A stretch of 26,023 nt of DNA from Perkinsus olseni (Eukaryota; Perkinsozoa; Perkinsida; Perkinsidae). Made by a program: the position numbers and the translations under genes. Shown piece after piece: positions 7,173 through 16,399 of the stretch. The notes beneath the pieces were generated by a model. That model was not told the origin of the DNA, did not search any database, and saw nothing but the letters and a program-made list of their open reading frames with translations. How positions within the stretch are numbered: the stretch's first letter is position 1; every line of letters begins with the position of its first letter. The stretch is from positions 1-26,023 of the forward strand of contig JABANP010000633.1 of NCBI GenBank assembly GCA_013115135.1. The letters are read 5' to 3'.

Positions 7173-8649
7173 CGGACACCCAGCCTGCTATATGGTTCAC
7201 CGATGCGTCGGACGCAGCCACGATGTCGCCCGAGAGAAAATGGAGTAATGAAGAGGCTAGGTGCGGCGGAGGATTCTCCGCGACGCCCAGCCAAAAACGC
7301 ACGTATGCAAACGAGTTTGAATTCGACGAGATGCGCAGACTGCAAAGAGGCCGCCGGTGAGCGCGGCGCTTCCCAAACACAGCTAACAGGGCATATAACG
7401 GCTGCAAAAAACTTTTGAGATGCCGCATACGTTGGGAAGCAAAAACCAGTTTACCCAAAACCTTCGCCAAGGGGACAGGGTAGACCCTACCTTTATCGAC
7501 GAAAGAAAGCAAGATGTCCCTAATAGAGGCAAAAATATCAGGGTGAACCCGCACGAACTGAGAAGACTCCTGTAACGAAAGCTCAAGGCCAATGAACTTG
7601 ACGATCTCGACATCGAACACGCACTTAGGCCAGCTGATGAGGAAGGCCAGCGCTACCCAGAGAAGAAGAAAAACTATAACGCCGATCGCATAGAACTCCT
7701 GCTGCAACAGCCGGAGACCTTCATCGACAAAAATCATGGCGCCGAACTTTCGATGCTGCAGAACGCACCGCAGGATAGCCGACGCCATCCGGATGATGGC
7801 AGCACTGGTTCGACACCAGTGAAAGGGAGACACCGAGGCCCCGAAAGGGAGAGCGAGGTTTTCGTAAACCTCGCTCCCCAGTCGGACAGGCGTCCGACAA
7901 CGCTCCTCCGGGCGTAAAAACAGATGGCGGAAATCACCGCTAATATCATACTTGAAGAAGCGTTACGAAGGCCGCAGCGAACGAGCGGGAAGCAGCGGAG
8001 TATCGAAACACGCCGAGCACCTGGAACAAGACTCCGGAGACTCGTGCGATACGTCCGAAAGAATCCGACGGACGTCGACACCCCGCGGCAGGGAGCAGGT
8101 TTCGGAAAGATGGCACTTCGAATTCAGACCACTTCCTGAGTGATCTTCGATCAGGCGATAGGACTTATCCTGTTTAGGCACAAGTGCCATACGTGCGAAC
8201 AAGCGAGCCCGGTTCCGACCGGCCTCGTCCAGGGAAAGGCGGCGCATCCTACCGGCGCCGACCTCTTTCTCAAGAATGCCGCGACATATCGCTGGTTGGG
8301 CCTCGACGGAGCTGAAATTCTGCTTCACGGCCTTGAGGTGAAACGCCTCCATGGCAACGTTGATATCACGCTTAGACCTGGCCTCGGGGAAGACTCCCGT
8401 CGCGGCGATGAGGCGATCGACTCCCAGAGACAGCCCCGCGTCAATGTCCCGGAAGACTGCCGGATCCGGGTCACCTAGGGCCGTAGCAAGAGCGAAGCCC
8501 AAATCAGCGCGAACCGGGCTCCCCGAAGCCGCAGAGTCAGAAGAACAGCGCAGCACGTTAGCTAGGCGAGGGGCGAGCCTGGCGGAAGAGGCGGCGAAGA
8601 CCTCGCCGAGGCGGGACTGTTGCACGGCGAAATTGATTTCCTTAATCAT
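7069..8649 (-). pseudogene. Reverse transcriptase of the tyrosine-recombinase retroelement
   Basis: A single 527-codon frame broken only by a TAA at 7965-7963. The finger region has LVPKQDKSYRLIEDHSGSGL. After the stop come motif A (FFKYDISGDFRHLFL), motif B (LALPFGASVSPFHW) and motif C (AMIFVDEG). Motif C should be Y/F-V-D-D, so the second Asp is replaced by Glu. A connection region (LAKVLGKLVFASQRMRHLKS) leads into the first RNase H motif with Asp in AASDASVN. PFG-x-S-x-SP in motif B and the gene order fit DIRS/Ngaro-type polymerases. The stop and altered motif C indicate inactivity. Confidence 0.8.
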
Positions 8650-8950
8650 GAAATTGCGTGCCTTATTCGCGAAATTGATTTCCTTATCCGAGGCCTGCCG
8701 CTAAAATGACTTCTCTATCCGCCAATTGTATACCCTCATCTCGACCCTACCGCCAATTCGCTGTCTCAAACCGCCAACGTGAAATCCTCGAGCCCCATAT
8801 AGACGGCCTTATCCGCCAAATAGACTTCTGAATGGTATAGACTAGACGCTTGCCGGAGCAAGACCAAATGACCGAGGTCAGACCCCGGGAGGGCAGTTCG
8901 ACTATAGACTTGCCGGAGCAAGTTCAGACGACCGGAGTCGATAGACCGAC
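8640..8950. repeat. Degenerate short repeats between Gag and RT
   Basis: GAAATTGATTTCCTTA occurs twice (from about 8629 and 8671). CCGCCAA occurs four times between 8719 and 8820. A roughly 43-bp unit with TTGCCGGAGCAAG occurs at about 8846 and 8905. Minus-strand frames are broken here, with islands such as LADKAVYMGLEDFTLAV. It looks like the Gag-Pol linker, expanded by small duplications. Confidence 0.45.
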
Positions 8951-8970
8951 GCGGCGCGAGGCCGACGAAG

Positions 8971-10054
8971 TCAATTACCTTTGGGATCTCGGTTCTTCGA
9001 GTCCTCCTTCTTGCCCTGCTGGGTGGCCAGGTTGGGCTTCTTGTCGGGAACGGAGTCAGAGAGGGGCCTAGCGGTAGACGGGGAGGAGCGGTCGCCGGAG
9101 TCGTGCTTGTACACGCAGAACTTCCCGAAGCGGCACCAACCGTTGAAGCGAAAGAAGTTACACACCTTGGTGGCCGAGGTGGAGGACGAGGGAGCGTCTG
9201 AGCGACTGGTGGGCCGAGGCTTGTCCTGCTTGGAAGCGGCGGCGCGGAGGGCCTTCTGAGAATATTCTACCAGCAGGGTGGGGTAAGCGTCCCCCGAAAA
9301 GCACTGTTTTATGGACAGAGAAGGTGTTGACGCCACCAGGGTGCTAACCGAACGACGGTGGATGTCGTCGTATGATATTATTAAGTTCATAGGCATAGAA
9401 CCGACCAGCGAGATGATCCGCAAACAGTGGGCAATGACGTCGCAGGGGGAGAGGTCAGCGGGAGGGAGGACGCACGATACCAGCAGTGCGTATTTTAGCA
9501 AACACTGGACGTAGTCCCGAAGCGTGGAAACCTGTTTGTTACCTTTCTTGGACGACTCCGAGATCGCACCTTCACCCGAGAGCGTAGAAGGACGCGTTGC
9601 CCGCAACCGAGAGCTCAGCGCCCACCCGTTCCATGAGGTGGCTGGGCAGCGAACCAATGAGCGGCGGGGTAGTGAACCCGTGACGACACAGCAGGGCAGC
9701 TAGTTCGTTAGCTACCTGCTGGTCAGGGGCGATAGCACGAACCGGATGGGCAAGTTCCTCGCTGAAAGCGGGCAAGACCGGCTCGGCGAAGGCCTCGGTG
9801 GGACGAACGACTTGGACGGGGGGTTCGGGAGCAGCCGGACGAGGAGGCTGATGTGACGACTGGCGCTCCTGGGCGGGCAGTCCTTGGCCTGACGATGGGG
9901 ACGAGGCGCCGCTGGCCGCAGCCGGCTGGAGCTCGCCGTGGCTGCTCGGTTCGTTCAGCCCCGCCGCGCTGGGGTTCGTGAGGACCTGGTCAACTGGGGG
10001 GCGTTGTTGGCTTTGGCGACGGAGACGCAGTTCGCGGGGCTGGGCGGAGGACAT
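8971..10054 (-). pseudogene. Gag-like ORF with CCCH zinc finger (YR retroelement)
   Basis: It starts at ATG 10054 (MSSAQPREL). A Pro/Ser/Gln-rich head of about 100 residues is followed by QVANELAALLCRHGF. Near 9590 the frame shifts into 9657-8971. That second frame contains a helical stretch (STLRDYVQCLLKYALLVSCV) and ends in C-x8-C-x5-C-x3-H at 9162-9103 (CNFFRFNGWCRFGKFCVYKH), a textbook CCCH finger. A Lys/Asp/Ser-rich tail closes it. Position upstream of RT makes it the Gag. Most retroelement Gags use CCHC knuckles, so the CCCH finger is unusual. It presumably binds element RNA. One frameshift breaks it. Confidence 0.65.
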
Positions 10055-10185
10055 TTAAAATCAAATGAAACTGTGAAGCCTGACGATGTGCACTGGCCAA
10101 CCAGAACGGTTGCGGCACTCTGCTATCTAGCTCGCGAAGCGCCGAGCTGAGCGCACGCAATTGTGCTATTGTCTCCTCCTCGTAA

Positions 10186-10773
10186 CTAAACGCGCCTACT
10201 ACGTAACCGGTACTTACAAATGAACAACCGTAATCGTGGTTCCATCTCATACCAAATGTCGGGAACGATATGAAAAGTATCCAATAAGGGCAAGACCATA
10301 ACGCGACTTTCAAGCTCATTAGATAATTCCCAACCAATAACCGGAAGGGTATCCAGAATCAACCCTTGGGAATTATACACCTGGGGCCCCTTAACCTTAC
10401 CAAACCAAGTATCACGAGGACCCACACCAATAACCAAATCACGACTGAACGTAACATCTTCGATACGAGCGAGGGGACAGGAAAAATCGCAGGTTTGAAC
10501 GACCTCATTGAAGTCCACCTCAGGAACCAGAAGCTCCGCACGAAGCCCATCAATAACCTTATTACCAACTTTCTGGTTAACCTTAATGTCTCTTCCTAGC
10601 GCTCTGACATATAAGCCCATAGCAGTCAACCTTATATTAGCGGCCAGCTTTTGGCCATCCAAACCTTCTATAGTGGCGTCCACGCTCTCCAACGTACACC
10701 TGGAAACCCCAGCAGAAGGTGGATCGTTCCAATTGGCGGCTTGAACCTTCGCAGCAACAGACTCCAGAGACAT
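10186..10773 (-). CDS. Unrecognised 195-residue protein upstream of the YR-element Gag
   Basis: ATG at 10773 (MSLESVAAKVQAANW). It is continuous for 195 codons with balanced composition, no low complexity and no membrane segments or signal peptide. Features include LAANIRLTAMGLYVRALGRD and a Trp/Pro-rich C-terminal half (DTFHIVPDIWYEMEP). A protein-like extension (FSYEEETIAQLRALSSALRE) follows in the next frame from about 10225 to 10060, so the original may have been about 245 residues and is now frameshifted. It overlaps or lies just before the Gag start on the same strand. I do not recognise the family. It may be an extra ORF of the retroelement or an unrelated gene. It is one of the least damaged frames in the window. 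Confidence 0.45.
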   Translation of the reverse strand: MSLESVAAKVQAANWNDPPSAGVSRCTLESVDATIEGLDGQKLAANIRLTAMGLYVRALGRDIKVNQKVGNKVIDGLRAELLVPEVDFNEVVQTCDFSCPLARIEDVTFSRDLVIGVGPRDTWFGKVKGPQVYNSQGLILDTLPVIGWELSNELESRVMVLPLLDTFHIVPDIWYEMEPRLRLFICKYRLRSRRV

Positions 10774-10851
10774 AAGATTGCGTTGGTATAAAAACCACTG
10801 CAGGGAGGAGTTAAATAGTCGAGTAGATGCGGCAGAGCGCCGGCGGTGCCG

Positions 10852-10912
10852 GCGCGAAAATTAATCAGGCAAGTCGCGGAGCGGCTCCGCGACTTGCCTG
10901 AAAAATTTGCGC
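10852..10912. repeat. Perfect 17-bp hairpin with extended imperfect stem
   Basis: CAGGCAAGTCGCGGAGC (10866-10882), a single G, then its exact complement (10884-10900). The stem continues imperfectly outward through AAAATT/AATTTTT to GCGC on both sides. It borders the array starting at 10913. One limb is also present beside the arm at 4282-4588. It fits the mid-point of a Foldback-like element whose two arms originally met here. Confidence 0.75.
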
Positions 10913-11136
10913 AGGGTGTACGATGTACGAGTTGAAAGTGGGTGTGTGTATGAAATCACGGTGTACGAGCATTATGTGTACGAGTGTTTTGTGTACGAAT
11001 ATTATGTGTACGAGTGTTTTGCGTACGAGTTCTACATGTACGGGTTTTCTGTGTATGAGACTCATACTCATACTATGAGTTTTCCGTGTACGAGTCCTAG
11101 ATGTACGAGTATTTGGTGTACGTCCGACGTGAGACC
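10913..11136 (+). repeat. Right arm: 15-nt array (subfamily 2)
   Basis: Units such as gtgtacgagtgtttt, gtgtacgaatattat and atgtacgagtatttg with core GTGTACGAG on the plus strand. Read from its outer end on the minus strand, it gives GGTCTCACGTCGG then ACGTACACCAAATACTCG, which parallels the left ends at 4282 and 5303. The array is flanked by TTTGCGCAGG (10906-10915) and its complement CCTGCGCAAA (11135-11144). Confidence 0.7.
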
Positions 11137-11484
11137 TGCGCAAACAGCTCAAGATCGATTCTCGTCTCGTTCGGTTCTTGTCGGAAGTTTGTCTTTCTCG
11201 CTCGGTCCTTTCTCGCGGCCCCGATCATGATTCTCGTTCTCGGTTCTCGGTCTCAGTTACTCCGGCGAGCAATCGGACGTAGATTCTGTGATTCAGACCT
11301 TCGTGAAATCGAATGGCGCAATTAGAGAGTCCCAATGACCCACTGACAGTGTGCGGGTGCATGACCGCATCAAAGTGATTGTGATACATTCGCTCTGCTA
11401 CCTGCCCCTCCGAGACCACAACTAACGGCTCCTTACACGTCGAACCATACATAGTTGGGGAGGTAAATTCACAGCGCATTACCC
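11137..11484. other. Stretch without supported gene
   Basis: About 350 bp. A minus-strand frame contains ERMYHNHFDAVMHPHT, which faintly resembles an integrase H2C2 region with HPG changed to HPH, but part of the same frame is antisense to the RT tail beginning at 11485. Nothing firm can be assigned. Confidence 0.3.
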
Positions 11485-12010
11485 CGTTTGCAAATTTGCA
11501 CGGCCTGCCTTCTCTGCCCTTAAAAGATTGACATGCATAAGAATTGAGGATCAATCTCCTCCAGCGTGGGATACCCCTGTATCATCATTTGCTGTACGCG
11601 CTTGTCATGCGTTACAGGAACTGATAGACACAAGGGGAGACCCCGTTGGGGGTACGTGGGCCTACGATTCATCGCATTCCTGGACCCTTTTTACTGATTC
11701 ATCCAAGTATGCATATGGAGGGGTTCTCTTTATTGGTCCCGTATATGTGGAAGATATTACAAAACTACGCCGTTTAGGCTCTTCATATACGCCACTCTAT
11801 CACCTTGACTATCAAGTGGGACAATTCCACTGTCGCATCCTGGTTGAAACGTCAAGAAGATCGACACTGGTGTACGATACATGGCCTTAATAGTGCCATA
11901 GTCGAGGGACGCATTCGCACATTCTACGACACGTGTAAAACATGGAAAATTATTCCACGTGTCGAACATGTACCGAGTGACCAACGGATCCGGTTAGCCG
12001 CATTCCTTTA
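11485..12010 (+). pseudogene. RT connection and RNase H of an LTR-type element
   Basis: The frame from 11485 gives CKFARPAFSALKRLTCIRIE, a connection-type segment. Then comes SWTLFTDSSKYAYGGVLF with the first RNase H Asp. Near 11800 the signal moves to a second frame with IKWDNSTVASWLKR (acidic residue in WDN) and IIPRVEHVPSDQ. Near 11985 it moves to a third frame with DPVSR, the end of the usual N-x-ADP-x-SR motif. All parts of an RNase H are therefore visible but spread over three frames. RT motifs A to C are not present upstream, so the element is truncated at its 5' side. Its third frame runs straight into the integrase. Confidence 0.7.
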
Positions 12011-12811
12011 TTTACTGTCCCTCCTCAATTTCATCAGTTAACTGAGTTCAATTTAATTGCTTGTCTCCTTTCTCCCCCTCCTTCTACTAATCGCGATCTT
12101 CACGGTCGCTTGATATACGGTGCTCATTTACAAGCTCTTATCAAAGTAGTACACGAACATGAAGGCTCTAAAGCCTTATATGAGAACTTAAAACAAATTG
12201 TTAAAGTACCAAAATTACGCCAAATATGTGATACTTTTGTAGCCAATTGCCGGCAATGCGCGCTTAGGCGTGTTACCCAAAGCACTACACACACTCTGAA
12301 TGTGCCTTATGGCCAGGTTGAAGTTCGTAGTAGCAAACAGTGGGAATTAGTCCACATGGATATCTGTGGACCCTTTAAAGATGACATGTTTCATTTTATA
12401 TCGTTAATCGATTACTGGTCATCATATTTGATTACTCGTGTCACTCGATATCTACCTTCCTCCCAAGACTGTCTTGCCGTATTCCGTTCTGTGTATGGAA
12501 CATTTAACACAGTACCGGAGAAGTTCTGTAGCGATGCAGGGTTGCAATTCAATTCTACAGAATTTGCTGCTGAATTGAAAAATGTCAACTGCACTGCTAC
12601 TGCTTCGGTTGCATACAGTTCTTGGGTCAATGGAGAAGTAGAACGAGTTCATCGTATCATCGATGAACGCATTCGTTGTCATACTGCTCATGTATTGACA
12701 TTCCCACAATTTAAGGCCATTGTGCACGGAGCTACACAATGTTACAATACTCCTTCAGCGAGTAGATCTCATTATAGCCCACATGAGCTAATCTTCGCCT
12801 ACCAACCGTGA
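11985..12811 (+). CDS. Retrotransposon integrase (DD35E), nearly intact
   Basis: The frame is open from about 11985 through the usual start at 12110. The zinc-binding region has HEHEGSKALYENLKQ followed by CDTFVANCRQC, with Cys-x2-Cys 29 residues after the second His. The core has Asp in LVHMDICGPF (codon 12359), Asp in FCSDAGLQFNS (codon 12533) and Glu in WVNGEVERVH (codon 12641), exactly 35 residues between the last two. It joins element cDNA to host DNA. The frame ends in TGA at 12809-12811. The C-terminal module continues in other frames (12812-13073). Codon use is A/T-richer than in the neighbouring remnants, which suggests a younger insertion. It is the best preserved protein of the window. 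Confidence 0.88.
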
Positions 12812-13073
12812 ATTTATCCTACTTTACCGTTGGTTTACCGACCTACATTCTCTCATGGTCCATCTCCTACGACTGACGTCAACAATTTACCCAAGGCCAA
12901 TGAAGTATGGTTACTCCGGCGCTTCCCCAAATCAAAAAAAGTTTGAGTAACCTTATGAACCAGCTCTTATTGTCAAAGCTATATCACCGCTTGTCTATAG
13001 AGTCAAGCGCGATAATGGTAGTTTTCCTATTGCCCATTTACGGCATATGAAACGCATCCCTCCTTCACTTTAA
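12812..13073 (+). pseudogene. Integrase C-terminal GPY/F-like module, frameshifted
   Basis: NEVWLLRRFPKSKKV in one frame stops at a TGA beside a run of seven A residues. The next frame (12951-13073) reads PYEPALIVKAISPLVYRV and then GSFPIAHLRHMKRI to a TAA. Together these match the C-terminal GPY/F module of Ty3-like integrases, with V-W near the start, a P-Y/F region, a Y-x-V and a final H-x3-M-K-R. The slip at the A run and the TGA at 12809-12811 separate it from the catalytic core. Confidence 0.7.
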
Positions 13074-13120
13074 TCAACTTTCACTTTTCCCTGATACTTG
13101 TTCTTCTTCATTTCGTCCTT

Positions 13121-13135
13121 TGAAGAAGGGGGGCG
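13121..13135 (+). promoter_or_regulatory. Polypurine tract
   Basis: TGAAGAAGGGGGGCG lies 48 bp after the end of the integrase tail and directly before TGCTGTAGCA. Purine-rich primers of plus-strand synthesis sit at this place in LTR retrotransposons. Confidence 0.6.
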
Positions 13136-14578
13136 TGCTGTAGCATAAATGGCATTGTCTTTTATGGCGGTCGCGCATTGCACTGAAACGTGCGTGCATG
13201 CATATGTATAGCTAATGCAGCCGTCAGGCTAGTCACCCTCTGCTCAAGCCTTGTCCCTCACGGCCATGTCGAGTTCGGACCCACATCGTGTCACTGGGCC
13301 TCCACAATGCTAACCGACCCAGTATGACCCTACCGACCAAGACCTATACCAGTACAGTAGGCCACCCAACCGCAGGTGGTGTGTCCCACGCAGTCACCTT
13401 CAAGTCGGCTAAATAGTAGGTTAACCCCAACCGCAGGACGTCTACTATTCCTCCACTACAGATAAACCATACACTGCAGACGGCTCAAGTAATATGGAAA
13501 ACCATAGTAGGCACGATAATCCCACCCTAGGAGTGGGAGGTACGACTCGACCCAGGGTTGAAGAACTTGGCAATGGAGCGTCATCCGTAGCGGTCTGCGA
13601 GCGCCCTGGACTTATGGCTCCCTCCTGGACGTGAGCACCATTGTGGAGGACGGGTCGAAATCGAACCTTGTCAACCGTCGGTACAGGAAGCCACCATTCA
13701 CCTACCTTTGATGGACGTGCTGATAACTTCCTTACCACTCTAGTAGGAAACGGTACATTAGTGATCAATCATTCCCACCGTACACTGCGCATATGTAGAT
13801 AGACATTCATTCCACTATATACCATTATAGACAGTATTCAACCCCCAGTGACTCATATCACACAACCCCCGAGGTAACACTGCCTGAGTGGCCCGACTCA
13901 CATATTTCACTCTATAAGTTGACTTAAGTAACGTAACCTAGCATACCAATATATTCCATGGATATACCATATGCCAACGGCTCCTCTCACGTAGAGCTTT
14001 TATGCCCGACTCAAGGGCCGGGGAGGTTTAACCTGTAGATGTTAGGGGTCCTGGGAGAGGTTTGTCGCAACCTCTGCCTACTCCGATAGTGCAACCCCCG
14101 CCGCAACGGGTACGATTTAACGCGAGGCCTGAGGAATACTCGACCCAACAGCAGGATGCACGTAAGCGTTTGGATCACAGCGCAACATGCCGCTACGCCA
14201 ACCAAGTCCTAACACCCAAGCAGCCGCCCTAGGTAACACCGGAGATACAGTGATGAAGGCAACATCTCCCTACCATATTCCACCGAGAAACCCTATTCCA
14301 TTGAAACCAACCCCCAACCGCAGGAGCCGTAACAATTATCCCTGAGCTTCCCTTCCCCCAAGGGAGGTGCACCCATACGTCTATGTACCCTATATTACCA
14401 GTACTATCCACCAATCAGTCGAGGGGGGTTTAGGCTCCCAGCCTCTACTTACCCTTGGCCTCTTATGCTACAATAATAACCCTCGCTGTCTTCCAAAATC
14501 CCACGTAGATAGTACCCAACCCAACGGTAATAGGCTCAGTGTCTGGCACACCGAGTCGGATCAATCCCGGTAGAATGC
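13136..14578. other. Probable 3' LTR start and gene-free stretch
   Basis: The LTR probably starts at 13136 with TGCTGTAGCATAAATGGC, following the polypurine tract. Its right border cannot be placed because no second copy lies in the window. No protein or tRNA was recognised over the 1.4 kb. CCAACCGCAGG occurs three times (about 13368, 13427 and 14313). The right end abuts the repeat copy at 14579. Confidence 0.4.
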
Positions 14579-15142
14579 GCGTGAATGAACTTGAACGCGT
14601 GACTTGCTTAGCGATAAGTAAACCGTAACACACTTATCACAAGTGACACGACGCGGTGAACCCTCAGGTCAGTGTAGACAGAACGACGTACGCGATTATC
14701 ACATTAACCGTGACAACCTCTCAAACCGTACCGTCGCAGCACAGTGAGAGATCTGCTCACACGCTATAATCCAATCCCATAACTACTAGTAACTCAATCC
14801 AAACCCATTAGCCGATATATGCCTACCATAGCGTATTAACAGTCTAAGAGAATCAGTACGACTAGTAAAATACCCCTGTACCAAGGTCCAACCGTAAGAC
14901 TGCTATAGATATGGATAGACCTTCATACCCACCATATGAAGTCCCGGTCCAACCGATAATGACACTGCAGTATCACTGTAGTCAGTGAGACAATTACCAA
15001 CCTTACGGCTCGCAACCGACTCAAGGATCAACAAAAGGAAGGAAGGACAACTTCAACAAAAAAGGGACAACCGTTGCGTATCGCGCACGCCCGGCGTCAC
15101 AGTAGTATAGTATCGAACCCGCGCATCTCCCTGGTAAGGGGC

Positions 15143-15215
15143 TGCCTGCACACAGGTACGAACCTGCGGTCTTCCGATCGAGAGTTCGCTACCTTGACCA
15201 CCATACCACTCACAC
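15143..15215 (-). other. tRNA-like module, copy 2 (minus strand)
   Basis: Second copy of the module at 5393-5465. The A box is TGGTATGGTGG starting at 15208 and the B box is GGTTCGTACC. Spacing from tRNA position 8 to 53 is again 45 nt. The A box differs by one transition and the B box by one transversion from copy 1. Confidence 0.6.
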
Positions 15216-15332
15216 GAATAAACTTTTTCTCACAGAGTGGCGGGAACAGTTCGCTTTCTATAGACAATATAACTTCCTTCGCTCCGTCATTGCACCCAGC
15301 GCGCGGCCCAAAAATGCGACTCAGCAAGCATA

Positions 15333-15580
15333 GTGTACGAGTCGTGCTCGTGTACCAGTTGTCAGTGTATGAGATTCACGTGTACGAACTTTATGTGTAC
15401 GACTTACTACATGAACGAGTATTATATGTACGAGTATCATGAGTACGAGTATTACGTGTACGAGTCTCACGTGTACGAAATGACGATGTATGAATCCGAT
15501 GAGTGAACGAGTATTCAGTGTACGAGCCGTGTACGAAGCGATAGTGTACAAGTTTTCGGTGTACGAATCGTAATACACCC
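15333..15580 (+). repeat. Right arm: 15-nt array (subfamily 2, copy 2)
   Basis: Same order of 15-nt units and same variable parts as 5581-5828, with scattered substitutions. Where copy 1 has damaged cores (gtgtaagaa), this copy keeps GTGTACGAA. Confidence 0.8.
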
Positions 15581-15600
15581 GGCAAAATAACTCTCCCAAC

Positions 15601-16230
15601 CTCGGATGTTGACATCTCCATGTATCGCCAACTCGAATTAACCTGGGATCAGTACGCTTCTCCACATGGTACTTCATCTTCAGCATCATCTATTGATCTA
15701 TCTTTCTGTAAAATGAGTATCGACCACAAGTCCGCGTGCCGTCAAGTAGCAGCTTTCCCACTGCATTCAAACACAACCTTGATTGCTCTTAAGACTCCTC
15801 GGTCTCGACTTTCCTCCACCACACACAGGCCTTCGGCTCCCGCTCGAGCGTGTGGAAGTACATGAGACTCTCCCAATCTCTAGTGTTCCTGGCTCGCACA
15901 TACTGGTCGATTCCTTTGGTAAGTTATATTGATGACTATTCAGGTGCCGAGGACAGATCTACAGTATCCTCGGCGTACAACTCGTTTTTTTATTTCTGAA
16001 TTCTATTCTTGGGTGGCAAGTCAAGGAACAGAAATGTAGTCCTTCTTCGGCTGACGTAATTCTCCTCGGCGTTCGCATACAGTTTATTTCTCCCACACGG
16101 TCCACATCTCTCTTCCACCTGATAAACGTGACCATTTGATTTCAACTATCACCGACGTCTTGCATTCTAACCCACTTCATTCGGGCCTGTGCTGCAAGCT
16201 AAGCGGAAAACTTCGGTTTCTCAACCTTCG
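15601..16230 (+). pseudogene. Reverse transcriptase remnant (DIRS-like or related)
   Basis: Plus strand, spread over several frames. Motif A-like KMSIDHKSACRQVAAF lies near 15712-15760. A motif B-like stretch AFGSRSSVWKYMRLS near 15830 runs in frame to motif C SYIDDYSGAED, with YIDD at 15925-15936. Pieces of the next region follow: LGWQVKEQKCSPSSADV and ILLGVRI around 16010-16080, then LPPDKRDHLISTITDVL and KLSGKLRFLNLRF near 16115-16225. The order A, B, C, LGW-x-V-x4-K, DKR-x-L, L-x-GKL is that of retroelement polymerases with an adjoining RNase H. The 5' end is cut by the boundary of the inverted-repeat element at 15580. No Gag or recombinase belonging to it is seen. Confidence 0.65.
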
Positions 16231-16399
16231 CTTCCCGTGCTGGTCGTGCCGTTCTTCGGGTACTCTTTCGTCATTCTCGCTCATCTGCGTCGACACCCGC
16301 TCTTTCGTACCAAACTCGGCAAGTTCTCCGGAACGTCCTCTCCACTCTTCATCAGCCATCTCAAGGGCGCTTTGTTCGTCTTCTTCCTCCATGTCTTTC

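Larger units (their letters stand above)
14579..15580. mobile_element. Subfamily-2 inverted-repeat element, copy 2, lacking its left arm
   Basis: 14579-15124 matches 4624-5163, and 15127-15580 matches 5377-5828. The 213 bp in between in copy 1 (including the extra left end at 5303) are absent here. The tRNA-like module, the inner border and the right array with its individual variable parts are conserved. The outer end is again CGTAATACACCC, followed here by GGCAAAAT rather than GACTCCGC. The common end therefore marks a true element boundary. No left arm precedes 14579. Confidence 0.8.

Noticed and set aside
10215..10235. GTAAGT 5' splice site explaining the frame change in the ORF at 10186-10773
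   Set aside because: The nearest usable AG would give an intron of about 28 nt with no branch-site signal. A simple frameshift is more likely.
11225..11554. Minus-strand ORF with ERMYHNHFDAVMHPHT as an integrase H2C2 fragment
   Set aside because: Its N-terminal third is antisense to the RT connection of the plus-strand element, and only a few residues support the resemblance.
13640..13720. Further tRNA-like module on the minus strand (GGTTCGATTTC)
   Set aside because: The A-box candidate is 38 nt away rather than 45, no arms pair, and the B box lacks its last C.
15840..15960. Copia-type integrase core (reading VDSFG ... YIDDYSG as DLFGP ... DDYSR)
   Set aside because: Upstream AFGSRSSVW and downstream LGWQVKEQK, DKRDHL and GKLRFL identify the region as reverse transcriptase with YIDD as motif C.
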